The notes below the pieces were generated by a model. That model did no database searches. It was not told the origin of the DNA and saw nothing but the letters and a program-made list of their open reading frames with translations. The position numbers were made by a program, and so were the translations under genes. Positions 35,508 through 44,939 of a stretch of DNA of 52,780 nt are shown here, in pieces (within the stretch, counting starts at the first letter, position 1; every line of letters begins with the position of its first letter). Location of the stretch: positions 1 to 52,780 of the forward strand of contig JAHHIF010000057.1 in assembly GCA_019358875.1 (NCBI GenBank), written 5' to 3'. The DNA is from Symplocastrum torsivum CPER-KK1. Its GTDB lineage: Bacteria; Cyanobacteriota; Cyanobacteriia; Cyanobacteriales; Coleofasciculaceae.

Positions 35508-35553
35508 TCTACTTTTCTGCTGTCTTTTGAGTTGAATTGCCCAGATAAAAGTC

Positions 35554-35955
35554 TTAGGCGGCAACTGTTACCTGAGTTGCGTCTACAGCCTCAGTGCCAT
35601 CAACTTTGGCAGCTACCTCTTTAACCTGACTAAGGATTGCTTCACTGGGTGCAGAGCCTTCAAGAACGATAGTGCTACCCTTTTGGGTAATGTGCAGGCT
35701 TTCAATGTCGTCAAGGCTAGGCTCTTGATCAAGTGCTTTTACAACGCGCTTGGCTAAGCCCTGTTCGTCATATTCGCCTTCAAGCCCCATATATTCTGGA
35801 GGTGACGGCGGTTGATGGGCTGCGGCTTTCTCTCGGAGCGCCAAATCATACTCACCCGTCAGCCCTGGATTCATTTGCTCCTCAACGGCTTGAGGACTAG
35901 GGTTATTGTTTTCTTGGCTGCTAGTTTGTCCAAAGTGCCTTTCTGACCAGCTCAT
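35554..35955 (-). CDS. BON-domain protein
   Basis: 133-aa soluble protein with a disordered, Pro-rich N-terminal half (residues 1-65). A single BON domain covers residues ~67-132 (LAKRVVKALDQEPSLDD, ITQKGSTIVLEGSAPSE, VKEVAAKVDGTEAV). BON domains bind membranes or phospholipids and occur in envelope-stress proteins, but no signal peptide is present. An ATG start with an AGGAGAG ribosome-binding site lies 7 bases upstream. Confidence 0.85.
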   Translation of the reverse strand: MSWSERHFGQTSSQENNNPSPQAVEEQMNPGLTGEYDLALREKAAAHQPPSPPEYMGLEGEYDEQGLAKRVVKALDQEPSLDDIESLHITQKGSTIVLEGSAPSEAILSQVKEVAAKVDGTEAVDATQVTVAA

Positions 35956-36037
35956 TATTTATTCTCTCCTAGAAATCTGTAATTTACGATACATAATTTC
36001 TTAAGAGTGTTGCATCTCTTAAAAGAGGTATTCACTT

Positions 36038-36142
36038 TATAGCAATCAGCACTCAGCTTAAGAGCGGTCAGCTTCCAGTCACATAGGCTCCGGTTAAGGA
36101 ACTTGGCTTCCGTCGATGTCCTAACCTCAGTGGCTACTGCTA
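36038..36142. repeat. 105-bp dispersed repeat, copy A
   Basis: From TATAGCAATCAGCA to AGTGGCTACTGCTA this segment matches, in inverted orientation and with about 10 differences by eye, positions 43186-43289 inside the insertion element at 43124. It includes GCTGA-type units and a GGTTAAGGAACTTGGC core. Copy A has no terminal repeats around it, so it is a fragment. It lies in the 675-bp gene-free stretch upstream of the BON gene. Confidence 0.75.
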
Positions 36143-36338
36143 CAAGTAAGGAGGGTGGTGTCTGCCAGAAGCGAACCAACGAGGAACTGCAAAGAAAGCT
36201 GTCGAGTTCTAATAGATTTGTAAAGCTTTAGCGACTCCTGTAAAAGCATATTGAATCTCATCAGGGATTTTGTTAGAAATAATACGGAAATTTACGGCAA
36301 GGTATAGCCATGCTGAAGTTCTTCCAGGCAGCTCTCTA

Positions 36339-36376
36339 AAAAGAAAATTCCCCCACTAGCATTGAGCCAGTGAGGG
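36339..36376 (-). terminator. Minus-strand terminator about 255 bp past the Uma2 gene
   Basis: On the minus strand CCCTCACTGGC pairs with GCTAGTGGGGG (11 bp, two G-U pairs, 5-nt loop) and is followed by AATTTTCTTTTT. It ends either a long Uma2 3' region or a short untranslated transcript in 36380-36630, where I see no gene. Confidence 0.65.
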
Positions 36377-36630
36377 CATCGTCACACACACTGAAAATAT
36401 CAGTAAGACTTGTAATACCGCGAGTGTTTTTCTAATGTGATCTGAGCGCTCGCAAGTATTACAGGTTGCCAAAAATGTATTAGTACAAAATTGGAGTCGG
36501 TTACGCGATCGCAACCAAGGCGAGTCCCGTTGGTTCAACCTGTCAACCTGTCTCAGGCTCTAATCTCTGGGTTGAGACTAAAATGCGATCGCCTCGGAGT
36601 AGGGTTCTCATCACCAGAGAACACCATTTT

Positions 36631-37245
<615 letters not shown>

Positions 37246-37424
37246 CTTGACCTCTTACACAATAGGGACTAGGTGAATGATACCTACCCTATTAATTAAC
37301 AGATTCTATAGATGAAAGGAGGATGAAAACCTCGCACAATATCTTGTTTGGGCACACCCAAATCGACTAATTCCAATCGAAGCCGTTGTATCTGAATTAG
37401 TTTTCATCTCCTTTGGAAAAGGTT

Positions 37425-39428
37425 CTACTGTTTTACCAAGTTAAAATCTTCCATCCTTGACCATTCCTCTGGCACTTCATGCTCTTGGTAGTACTCACAG
37501 CGTTCAATATACATTTTTGTAGCTCGATCTTGGGGATTGATTTGTAATATTTCTTGGAAAATCTGGTTAGCTTGAGCGAAATTTTTCTGACTATAAAGTA
37601 GAAGGCTTGTCTCAAAAGCTGTCTTAGTTTTATTTTTGAGTTCAACTATCGTTGCTGGTTCTGCATCATAAACTTCAAATACTGAAACTGATTCATCTCT
37701 TCCCTTTACTTTGACTTGACCCAACCACCTATAGCTGTACTTTGAAGGAGGGAGCTTAAAGAGAGTTTCTCCACTAATCAAAATCCCAGCGCCATATAAC
37801 TTCGTTAAACCTTCCAAACGAGAGGCTAGATTAACCGCATCAGAAATTACTGTAGTTTCCATACGCTCTGGTTCGCCAATAGTACCCAGCCTTAAAATCC
37901 CAGTATGTAAGCCTACGCCAATTGCAATCGGTTGGCAGCCGTTCTTGAGGCGGTCTTCATTATAAACCGACACCTCACGTTGCATTTCTATAGCCGCTTG
38001 CAAAGCGGCTTCAGCAGACTGTTGGGGAAAGAGTGCCATAATGGCATCACCAATATATTTATCAATGATGCCACCCTGATTTCTAATAGCTGGACTAACT
38101 TTTCCTAAGTAGTCATTAATAAAATTAAAGTTTTCTTGGGGAGACATTTTTTCTGACATTGTTGTGAAAGAGCGAATATCAGAAAACATAATTGTCATCT
38201 CTTTGCGAACCTGATCGCCTAATTCAACATCGATAATGCTTTTACCGAGGAAGTCCAGAAAGTCACGGGGCACAAAACGACTTGCAGCCGCCAAAAATTC
38301 ATCTTTGAGTTGAGCCAAGTGCTGTAAGTGGGCATTTTCGGCTCTTAATCTCGTCCAGTGGAAGGCAAGGATTACTACCGCTGTTGCCATTCCTAAGGCA
38401 GTAGAATACAGCCAGATAGAAGTACGAGTGTTGGCGTTGATTTGCTCGATGACAGTGTTTTCAGGAATAACCACCACAATCAACCAGTCCAAGCCGTAAT
38501 CATCCGTTAGGGGAGTAACTTGGATAAATTGTCTATCTCCATTAAGCTCAAACTCAAGTGGATTACTTCGGTCAATTTTGCTAAGATCACCAAACTTTTT
38601 TTCGAGATACTTTACCGTGCCTCGAATAAAATCATCCTCGCTCTTGAGTACCTGATTAGGCTCTATTTGCGTGCATTGATTACCTGTTGATTTGGCTAGT
38701 GGCTTTCCAGACCTATCGGTAATAAATAGTCCTCCTATTTCTAACTTATCGTTTTTCAAACGCCTGAGGAACTCATTGACTTCGCAAGCTAAGAAGTCGC
38801 TTCCTAAGACGGCAACTAGCTTGCCAGATTTATCGTAAACAGGGTAGGCGGCTGTAACGACAGTTTTTCCACTAGAAAAATCAGTGTAAACATCACTCCA
38901 AGTTGGTTCGCCTTTCTTCTTTGCAAGCTGATACCAAGGTCTCCTCCGTGGATCGTAGTCTTCTAAAACTCGCCGAGATATTGTGAAATTAAATTTCTCT
39001 GCTGTTGATTCATTAATGATGAGCCTCAAGTTATTCTTTTCCCGTTGCTGCCATTCAGCCCCAAACATATCTCCTTTTACATTACCAACGTAGGTGTTAT
39101 TGATTTCTTTGGAGTTTTGAAGCTGCTTGGAAAAGAAGCTTTCCATATCCTGAAAATCTTCCAAATCAAACAAATCTGACTCGATCGCGTTAGCGTTAGC
39201 TTGATTAACCTTGTGAGGAGTTTCTAGATAAAATTTAACGTTGTCTTCAATTCTGTCAGTGATTTCACTACGCAATTGAGTAGCAAGGTTTTTAATATCC
39301 TTTTGTCTATCTGTATAGGAAAGATAGCCTACGAGTGCTAACAGAGCAAATGGTAATGCAAGTACGATGCTGGACAAAACTTTTCCGGAAAGTTTAGAAA
39401 CTGATCGGGTTAGAAATTGAAATAACAT
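37425..39428 (-). CDS. Adenylate cyclase (class III) with dCache sensor, copy 1
   Basis: Membrane receptor cyclase, 667 aa from the ATG at 39428. An N-terminal TM helix (VLSSIVLALPFALLALVGYL) precedes an extracytoplasmic dCache-like domain (DPRRRPWYQLAKKKGEP, AAYPVYDKSGKLVAVLGSD). A second TM lies near residue 340. The class III catalytic domain has MFSDIRSFTTMSEK (metal Asp), IDKYIGDAIMALFP (Lys and second Asp) and METTVISDAVNLASRLEG (Asn and Arg; Thr at the purine-specifying position). The C-terminus has a TPR-like helical pair. A close paralogue lies just upstream at 39925, with the same leader sequence. Confidence 0.92.
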   Translation of the reverse strand: MLFQFLTRSVSKLSGKVLSSIVLALPFALLALVGYLSYTDRQKDIKNLATQLRSEITDRIEDNVKFYLETPHKVNQANANAIESDLFDLEDFQDMESFFSKQLQNSKEINNTYVGNVKGDMFGAEWQQREKNNLRLIINESTAEKFNFTISRRVLEDYDPRRRPWYQLAKKKGEPTWSDVYTDFSSGKTVVTAAYPVYDKSGKLVAVLGSDFLACEVNEFLRRLKNDKLEIGGLFITDRSGKPLAKSTGNQCTQIEPNQVLKSEDDFIRGTVKYLEKKFGDLSKIDRSNPLEFELNGDRQFIQVTPLTDDYGLDWLIVVVIPENTVIEQINANTRTSIWLYSTALGMATAVVILAFHWTRLRAENAHLQHLAQLKDEFLAAASRFVPRDFLDFLGKSIIDVELGDQVRKEMTIMFSDIRSFTTMSEKMSPQENFNFINDYLGKVSPAIRNQGGIIDKYIGDAIMALFPQQSAEAALQAAIEMQREVSVYNEDRLKNGCQPIAIGVGLHTGILRLGTIGEPERMETTVISDAVNLASRLEGLTKLYGAGILISGETLFKLPPSKYSYRWLGQVKVKGRDESVSVFEVYDAEPATIVELKNKTKTAFETSLLLYSQKNFAQANQIFQEILQINPQDRATKMYIERCEYYQEHEVPEEWSRMEDFNLVKQ

Positions 39429-39924
39429 AGTCGGAGTACCCAGCTTAAATCGAATGGCACTGACGATACACCCCAAATAGAGCCTATGGCTTGTAGTTCG
39501 ACCACAGATTCAGTGATGTTAATGCAAATTTTCTTCAACCTCAACACCTTGAACAGCTTTGCGATCGCGAATTATCTGCTTCACTGTTGATATCAGCTTA
39601 AAACAAGCTATTTCAAGGCGTTTCAGTTAAAATCTTGCTTGTCCATCCTAAGCAGTCAAGCGAAAGGAAATCTTACCAAGCAACAAGATAACAGCAGGTA
39701 TACTCCATTCTCAAAAACAATTGCTAATGTTGGTGCGATCGCATTTCCTAAAAGACTAATTCATTAATAAGCTGATCTGCCTTAAACATTGGATAAGCCT
39801 CCCCCCCTGCTTCCTGAAGCTTCCTAGAGCCTCCTCTACCTCCGTCCATGCAAATTGAATGCGGCTGAGCAAGCTTAGTAGGAATAATCTTCCTGGGGTT
39901 GATTCTCAAGGGTTCTGAACAGAC
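39429..39924. other. 496-bp gap between the two cyclase genes
   Basis: No supportable gene. It contains one HIP1-like GCGATCGCG, a pyrimidine-rich patch (about 39800-39845) and, at its left edge, the leader GGGTACTCCGACT before the ATG of cyclase copy 1. It should carry the copy 1 promoter. Confidence 0.5.
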
Positions 39925-41937
39925 TTAATTAAAATCTTCAATCCCCGACCATTCCTCTGGCACTCCGTGCCTTTGATAGTACTCACATCGTTCAACATAC
40001 ATAGTTGCTGCTCGATCTTGGAGATTAAATTGCAAAACTTTTTGAAAAATCTCTTTAGCTTGAGTAAATTCTCTTTCGTTATAAAGTAAGATAGCTGACT
40101 CAAAATCTGCCTTATTTTGGTTTTTAATATTAACTACCGCTTCTGGTTCTGCATCATAAACTTCAAAGACAGAAACGGGTTCATTTCTCCCCTTAATCCT
40201 GACTTGACCCAAACATCTATAGTTGTACTTTGAAGGATCGATTTTAAATAAAGTTTCTCCACTAATGAGGATACTTGCTCCATATAGCTTTGTTAAACCT
40301 TCCAAACGAGAGGCTAGATTAACGGCATCAGAAATCACGGTAGTTTCCATGCGTCTTGGTTCACCAATAGTACCCAGGATGAGCCTACCCGTATGTAAGC
40401 CAATGCCAATGGTAATCGGTTTGTAACCGCTGTTTTTTCGATATTTATTATAATCTGACACCTGATGTTGCATGGCTATTGCCGCTTGCAAAGCCATCTC
40501 AGCCGTTGGTTGAGGAAAAAGTGCCATAATGGCATCACCAATATATTTGTCAATTATGCCACCATATTTTCTAATTACTGGACTAATTTTACCCAAGTAA
40601 CTATTAATGAAATTGAAATTTTCTTGGGGGGTCATTTTCTCGGATAGTGTTGTGAAAGAGCGAATATCAGCGAACATAATTGTCATCTCTTTCTGAACAT
40701 GATCACCTAATTCAATATCAATGATGCTCTTGCCTAAGAATTGCAGAAATGAATGAGGAACAAAACGATTGGCGGCATCAAAAAAATCATCTTTGAGATT
40801 AGCAAGCCCCTGTAGGTATCTATTCTCTGCTCTTAATAATCTCCAACGAACTGCTAAGATTACTACTGTCATTGCCAGTATCAATGCAGCAAAATACAAC
40901 CCTATTGCGCTATAAATATTTGTATTGATTTCTTCTAGGAGTTCATTTTCGGGGATAATCACCACAATCAACCAGTCCAAGCCATAATCATCAGTTAAGG
41001 GGGTGACTTGGATAAATTGTCTATCTCCATTGAGCTTAAATTCAAGTTGTTCTCTTTTAATATTGCCAAAGTTATCAAATCTATTTTCTAAATACTTAGT
41101 TGTTTCGCTAATTAATTTATTTTCGCTTTCAGTCGCTTTAATAAGTTTCGTCTGATTGCCTTTACTCTCTGTTGATGTCGTTAATAGCTGTCCAGACCTA
41201 TCTGTAATAAATATTTCTCCAGCTTCTAAATTATCTTCTTTTAACTCTTCAAGAAACCAATCAATTTCAGAAAACAAAAAGTCGCTTCCCAAGACAGCAA
41301 TGAGCTTGTTAAAGCGATCGCAAACAGGATAGACGGCTGTGACAGCAGGCTTTTTGGTAGAAAAATCGACGTAACTCTCACTCCATATAGGTTTGCAGCC
41401 ATTCTCAGCACGCTTATACCAAGGTCTTTCTCGCGGATCAAAGTTTCCTAAGATTTTCCAGGATTTAGAACGATTGAATCTATCCGCTATTTTTTCGTTC
41501 ATGATGAACGTCCATTTATTCTCTTGTCGTTGCTGCCATTCAACCCCAAAAAAATCTCCCTTTAGACTACCGACATACATGTTATTTATTTGTTTAGAGT
41601 ACTGAAGCTGTCTCGAAAAAAGCAGTTCCAAACTTTGGAAATCATCTAAATTTAACTGACCCGTATTAATAAATTCAAACTGACTTGATTCGATGACAGC
41701 AGCATTAGTTTGATTCACAAAATGGGTGTTTTTCAAATAAAACTGGATATTTTCTTCAATTCGGTCAGTCGTTTCACTACGCAGTTCATTAGCAATTTTT
41801 TGAATGTCGTTTTTCCTGTCTGTAAACAGATGATACCCAACAGGTGCTAATAAAACAAATGGTAATACAAGAACAATTCCGAGTAAAACCTTTTCAAAAC
41901 GTCTAGAAATAGATTTTGTTATAGATTGAAGTGGCAT
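39925..41937 (-). CDS. Adenylate cyclase (class III) with dCache sensor, copy 2
   Basis: 670-aa paralogue of the preceding cyclase with the same layout. TM helix (VLLGIVLVLPFVLLAPVGYH), dCache domain (DPRERPWYKRAENGC, AVYPVCDRFNKLIAVLGSD), second TM, then the catalytic domain with MFADIRSFTTLSEK, IDKYIGDAIMALFP and METTVISDAVNLASRLEG, and the helical tail. Catalytic residues are kept, so both copies should be active. The sensor domain differs more than the cyclase domain, as expected for a duplicated receptor changing ligand. The leader GGGTACTCCGACT is shared with copy 1. Confidence 0.92.
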   Translation of the reverse strand: MPLQSITKSISRRFEKVLLGIVLVLPFVLLAPVGYHLFTDRKNDIQKIANELRSETTDRIEENIQFYLKNTHFVNQTNAAVIESSQFEFINTGQLNLDDFQSLELLFSRQLQYSKQINNMYVGSLKGDFFGVEWQQRQENKWTFIMNEKIADRFNRSKSWKILGNFDPRERPWYKRAENGCKPIWSESYVDFSTKKPAVTAVYPVCDRFNKLIAVLGSDFLFSEIDWFLEELKEDNLEAGEIFITDRSGQLLTTSTESKGNQTKLIKATESENKLISETTKYLENRFDNFGNIKREQLEFKLNGDRQFIQVTPLTDDYGLDWLIVVIIPENELLEEINTNIYSAIGLYFAALILAMTVVILAVRWRLLRAENRYLQGLANLKDDFFDAANRFVPHSFLQFLGKSIIDIELGDHVQKEMTIMFADIRSFTTLSEKMTPQENFNFINSYLGKISPVIRKYGGIIDKYIGDAIMALFPQPTAEMALQAAIAMQHQVSDYNKYRKNSGYKPITIGIGLHTGRLILGTIGEPRRMETTVISDAVNLASRLEGLTKLYGASILISGETLFKIDPSKYNYRCLGQVRIKGRNEPVSVFEVYDAEPEAVVNIKNQNKADFESAILLYNEREFTQAKEIFQKVLQFNLQDRAATMYVERCEYYQRHGVPEEWSGIEDFN

Positions 41938-42037
41938 AGTCGGAGTACCCAGCTTCGCTTGAATGGCACTGACTGAAAGAGAAACCCAACTCTATCAAGT
42001 TCGGTTAATAACTTCATGCATGGACTGTCGTTTTTCG

Positions 42038-42065
42038 TTCATGATTCATGGTTCATGGTTCATGG
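42038..42065. repeat. Heptanucleotide tandem repeat (STRR type)
   Basis: Four head-to-tail heptamers TTCATG(A/G). Short tandemly repeated heptamers of this kind are a known feature of filamentous cyanobacterial genomes. Confidence 0.8.
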
Positions 42066-42191
42066 CACGAAGCAATTACGACTCAATCTGCAAGCCATCG
42101 CCAAGGCTTCGCTCAAGGCGGTTAAAGACAGTGGTGGTTCGGCTCATATCAGTTATCCGTCCGATAAGACGGGAGATGGCGACGGATTTGC

Positions 42192-42505
42192 TCCCAATTT
42201 TACAATCAGGTTAACAAGTCTAAATTTGAAGGGACACCGGAGAACGACTACTACACTAACATTACCGACGATTCCCTATTGGCTTTCAGCCGAGGACAAG
42301 ACGATAAAATCAAAGCAAAGTTGCTAGTAGCCTGGGTAACTACTATCTTGACAAGTTTTCTAACTATTCTGGTGGCAGCGCTTTAGATACAGGAATTTAC
42401 GACCAAACTTATTCGATTGCCGTTGTGCAAGACAAAACGAATGGGGTGCATCCCATTTTTACAGAAATAATTTCTTGTGGGGTGGGCATCCTGCCCGCCC
42501 TTTAG
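42192..42505 (+). pseudogene. Frameshifted fragment of an unknown protein
   Basis: Two adjoining frames read like one protein broken by a frameshift near 42320: first SQFYNQVNKSKFEGTPENDY...LLAFSRGQDDKIKAK, then SSLGNYYLDKFSNYSGGS...ALDTGIYDQTYSIAVVQDK. Both have normal composition, while the third frame does not. I do not recognise the family. The second frame runs into a GGGTGGGCA/TGCCCGCCC hairpin repeat at 42480-42500. Confidence 0.4.
42480..42500. repeat. GGGTGGGCA/TGCCCGCCC hairpin repeat
   Basis: A 9-bp stem with one G-T pair and a TCC loop, followed by TTTAG. This string is a familiar dispersed cyanobacterial intergenic repeat (remembered). A second small hairpin AATGGG...CCCATTTTT lies just before it (42440-42459). 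Confidence 0.6.
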
Positions 42506-42651
42506 CTTTGACCCAGAAGAATACAGGAGTGGCTGTGTTCAGGAGTTCAGAAGAATTCTGAATTTAGACTGAAGTTAGGTTAAGCAAAATCGCCAAAAAG
42601 ATTGCCCTGAGTTGAATTCAGGCAATATTCACGGCTCGTTTACTGGGTACA

Positions 42652-43123
42652 CTAAAGCTGAAAACCCAGTAAATCGAAGGCTTGTTGCTGTACAGGAGTC
42701 AGTTGCGTAATCTTGGTCATTGCGAGGCACATATAAGCGGCTTGGGTTGAACAGTGTTCTTAACAACCGTAGCCAAGTCAGCCAACAGAGACTGAAAACT
42801 GTGTACTGGCAGTCCCTCACTAGTCAATTTGTGAGCCGCTTTGTGGCGAGCTTTGGCAGAGCGTTGTGCGGGGGCAACGACAGAAGTGCGAGCAACAGGG
42901 GCATTCGCTTTATCATCATCATCAAACAGTATTGGGGCTAAAGCCGCTGGCATATGCCATTCGACGTAATAAGCCAACATACACAAAAAAATGTGTGCCC
43001 GTACCCAGTCGGCAAGACGATGATAGATAGGACGAACTTGCAAATCCACCAGCTTAAAACTGCGAAAAGCTCTTTCAACAACAGACAAACTTTTATAGGT
43101 AACAACAGTAGCTTCTGCTGTTA
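42652..43123 (-). pseudogene. IS1634-family transposase, C-terminal remnant
   Basis: Reads LTAEATVVTYKSLSVVERAF, RSFKLVDLQVRPIYHRL, RVRAHIFLCMLAYYVEWHM and GLPVHSFQSLLADLATVVKN type segments, characteristic of the C-terminal part of IS1634 transposases. The frame stops at 42717, but the expected ending (MTKITQLTPVQQQAFDLLGF) continues in another frame to 42652, so a frameshift is present. The N-terminal two thirds are absent: the right edge is cut exactly where the element at 43124 begins. Confidence 0.8.
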
Positions 43124-43185
43124 GGAACGTGGATTAAATAAGGTGCAAAAACGGAGCGAAGCGTAGTAGGGTAAAGGCAGAAATA

Positions 43186-43289
43186 TAGCAGTAGCCACTG
43201 AGGTTAGGACATCGACAGAAGCCAAGTTCCTTAACCGGAGCTTATTTGACTGGAAGCTGACCGCTGAAAGCTGACTGCTGATTGCTATA
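43186..43289. repeat. 105-bp dispersed repeat, copy B
   Basis: Inverted near-identical counterpart of 36038-36142. Here it lies between the left terminal repeat of the insertion element and its ORF, so the repeat is part of that element's 5' untranslated region. Confidence 0.75.
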
Positions 43290-43306
43290 TCAGGGGTGTT
43301 GTCAGG

Positions 43307-43504
43307 ATGGAAACCTACTCTCCAGAAATTGAACGGCAGATGCAGAAGTACTATCAATCGCTCTGTAGGAAAAATCGTCGTCGATATGCAGCGATTGAAG
43401 CCGTAAAACTAGGCTACGGTGGCATCACCTACATCAGTAAGCAGATTTTCTTTGATGATTTTCTCCCCCAGTGGAATTATACAGCCAAGCCACAACTAGA
43501 GTGA
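43307..43504 (+). pseudogene. ISAzo13-like transposase fragment
   Basis: 65 codons: METYSPEIERQMQKYYQSL and RRRYAAIEAVKLGYGGITYIS match my memory of the N-terminus of ISAzo13-family transposases. The frame then jumps to FLPQWNYTAKPQLE, which looks like the extreme C-terminus. The whole catalytic DDE part is missing, so the product cannot transpose by itself. Confidence 0.65.
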
Positions 43505-43540
43505 GAATTGCATTTTATTTAATTCACGTTCCTTAGTAGA

Positions 43541-43702
43541 AATTATTTTCAACATTTCTGGGATGCAAGCCCTCACCCAATTTTTGTAAAAGACTTGCAA
43601 CGTCGCTATCAATTGATGAACATTTCGGGAGCGAGTCGATTCAATAAACAGCCAGAGGAAGTCATAGGGCTACATAGTTGTTCGCTGTATGAGCTGTGGT
43701 AA
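43541..43702 (+). pseudogene. PAS-domain remnant
   Basis: 53 codons open to a stop: FWDASPHPIFVKDLQRRY, then QLMNISGASRFNKQPEEVIG. The DASP-PIFVKD and EEVIG pattern is that of a PAS domain start. There is no start codon and no downstream continuation. Probably the leftover of a sensor gene cut by insertion and deletion. Confidence 0.6.
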
Positions 43703-43769
43703 AAAGCAAGCCTAATACAAAGTCAAAACTCTGGCAACAAATGTGACATTCGACTTAAGCGATCGCTTA

Positions 43770-44831
43770 CTATTTACTTACCTGAGCAACCTCACTAATC
43801 TTGAGCTGCTTGGGAAGCACCTTCAACTCATAGAACGTATCAGCAACTTTCTGCTGATAAGCGACAACCTCAGCGGTAATCGGTTGCACTCCATAAGAGC
43901 GTCGTTTTGCCACTTCCTCTAAAGTCGGAACATCAATACCAAGCTCAGGCGACAATAGTTTGGCAACTTCAGTAGGCTGAGAAGCTGCCCAGTCATCCAC
44001 TTCTTGAATTTCCTCTAAAATTGCCTTGAGGCGATCGGGTTGTTGCTCTGCAAACGTCTTAGTCGCCAAGTAGAATTCCCGATTTGCGACTAAACCCTCT
44101 CCATCTTTCAAAATACGCGCCCCTGTTGCTCGTTTGGCGGCAGTGTAAAAAGGGTCCCAAATTGCCCAAGCATCAACCTTGCCCTGCTCAAAAGCAGCCC
44201 GCGCATCGGCAGGCGGCAGAAAGGCAGGTTTAATATCGCTGTATGGCACTCCAGCTTCTTTCAATGCTTCAACTAACAAGTAATGCACATTGGAACCTTT
44301 ATTAAAGGCAACCGTTTTGCCTTTAAGTCCAGCCACATCTTTGATTTGAGAATCTTTCGGCACTAAAATCGCTTCCCCTTTCGGGTTGGGAGGCTCATTG
44401 GCAGCATATACCAAGGGAGCACCCGCCGCTTGAGCAAAGATAGGTGGCGCTTCCCCCGTATGTCCGAAGTCAATGCTACCTGCATTCATTGCTTCTAACA
44501 GTTGGGGTCCAGCAGGAAATAGAAGCCACTGTACCGAAACTCCCTCAGCTTTCAACCGTTCATCCAAATTCTTCTTTGCCTTGAGGATGTTTACAGTTCC
44601 GTACTTCTGATACCCAATCCGCACAACGCTACTTTGCTGTGGACTTGCATTGCCTGTTGGCGCAGTAGCGGTTGAATTGCCTTGATTACTGGAACTGCAA
44701 GCAGAGACTGCCAAACTCAGACTGAGACTGATCGCAAATAGCAAAGCAAAGGTTTTAATTGAACGCTGTTTGAGTTTGTCCCAGAAACGTCTTATAGCTG
44801 CAAGCGGGACTCCTCGTAACGGGGTTGACAC
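43770..44831 (-). CDS. ssuA: Aliphatic sulfonate ABC transporter substrate-binding lipoprotein
   Basis: 353-aa periplasmic binding protein. A lipoprotein signal (FALLFAISLSLSLAVSAC, lipobox LAVSAC near residue 45) follows a long basic N-region, then a Ser/Thr-rich linker. Mature-domain marks of the SsuA/TauA group: VRIGYQKYGTVNILKAKK, MNAGSIDFGHTGEAPPIF, GKTVAFNKGSNVHYLL and VDAWAIWDPFY. Start is the GTG at 44831, supported by AGGAG 6-8 bases upstream. It is divergent from the flavoprotein gene and separated from ssuD, ssuC and ssuB by 4.7 kb, but forms one transporter with them. A dyad operator candidate lies 83-108 bp upstream. Confidence 0.92.
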   Translation of the reverse strand: MSTPLRGVPLAAIRRFWDKLKQRSIKTFALLFAISLSLSLAVSACSSSNQGNSTATAPTGNASPQQSSVVRIGYQKYGTVNILKAKKNLDERLKAEGVSVQWLLFPAGPQLLEAMNAGSIDFGHTGEAPPIFAQAAGAPLVYAANEPPNPKGEAILVPKDSQIKDVAGLKGKTVAFNKGSNVHYLLVEALKEAGVPYSDIKPAFLPPADARAAFEQGKVDAWAIWDPFYTAAKRATGARILKDGEGLVANREFYLATKTFAEQQPDRLKAILEEIQEVDDWAASQPTEVAKLLSPELGIDVPTLEEVAKRRSYGVQPITAEVVAYQQKVADTFYELKVLPKQLKISEVAQVSK

Positions 44832-44913
44832 GATAGGCTCCTAGTTCAAACTGTAGAAACATTGAAAACGGAAAATCAGCATCAGATCTAGTCAATCATC
44901 TTTGATGCTAAAG

Positions 44914-44939
44914 TACGGCAACTCGGTAGGAATACTGTA
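44914..44939. promoter_or_regulatory. Candidate sulfur-regulon operator, site A
   Basis: TACGGCA-ACTCGGTAGGAA-TACTGTA: 7-bp half sites, 12-bp spacer. Matches sites at 49513 and 52601 in half sites, spacer length and inner TCGRT. It lies in the 437-bp divergent gap between ssuA and the flavoprotein gene, which holds no gene. Confidence 0.6.

Larger units (their letters stand above)
43124..43532 (+). mobile_element. Internally deleted insertion element (ISAzo13-like), 409 bp
   Basis: Terminal inverted repeats of 18 bp with one mismatch: GGAACGTGGATTAAATAA at 43124-43141 and its partner TTATTTAATTCACGTTCC at 43515-43532. TTA flanks both ends (43121-43123 and 43533-43535), a possible 3-bp target duplication. 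Inside are the 105-bp repeat copy B (43186-43289) and a 65-codon transposase fragment. Confidence 0.75.

Noticed and set aside
36038..36142. Repeat copy A considered as a CRISPR or riboswitch
   Set aside because: It has no regular repeat-spacer structure, and its other copy lies inside an insertion element.
35955..36179. 74-codon minus-strand frame upstream of the BON gene
   Set aside because: It reads through the 105-bp dispersed repeat and has no family features.
36356..36538. 60-codon minus-strand frame ending in a hydrophobic stretch
   Set aside because: Its 3' end overlaps a clear terminator stem and no ribosome-binding site is evident.
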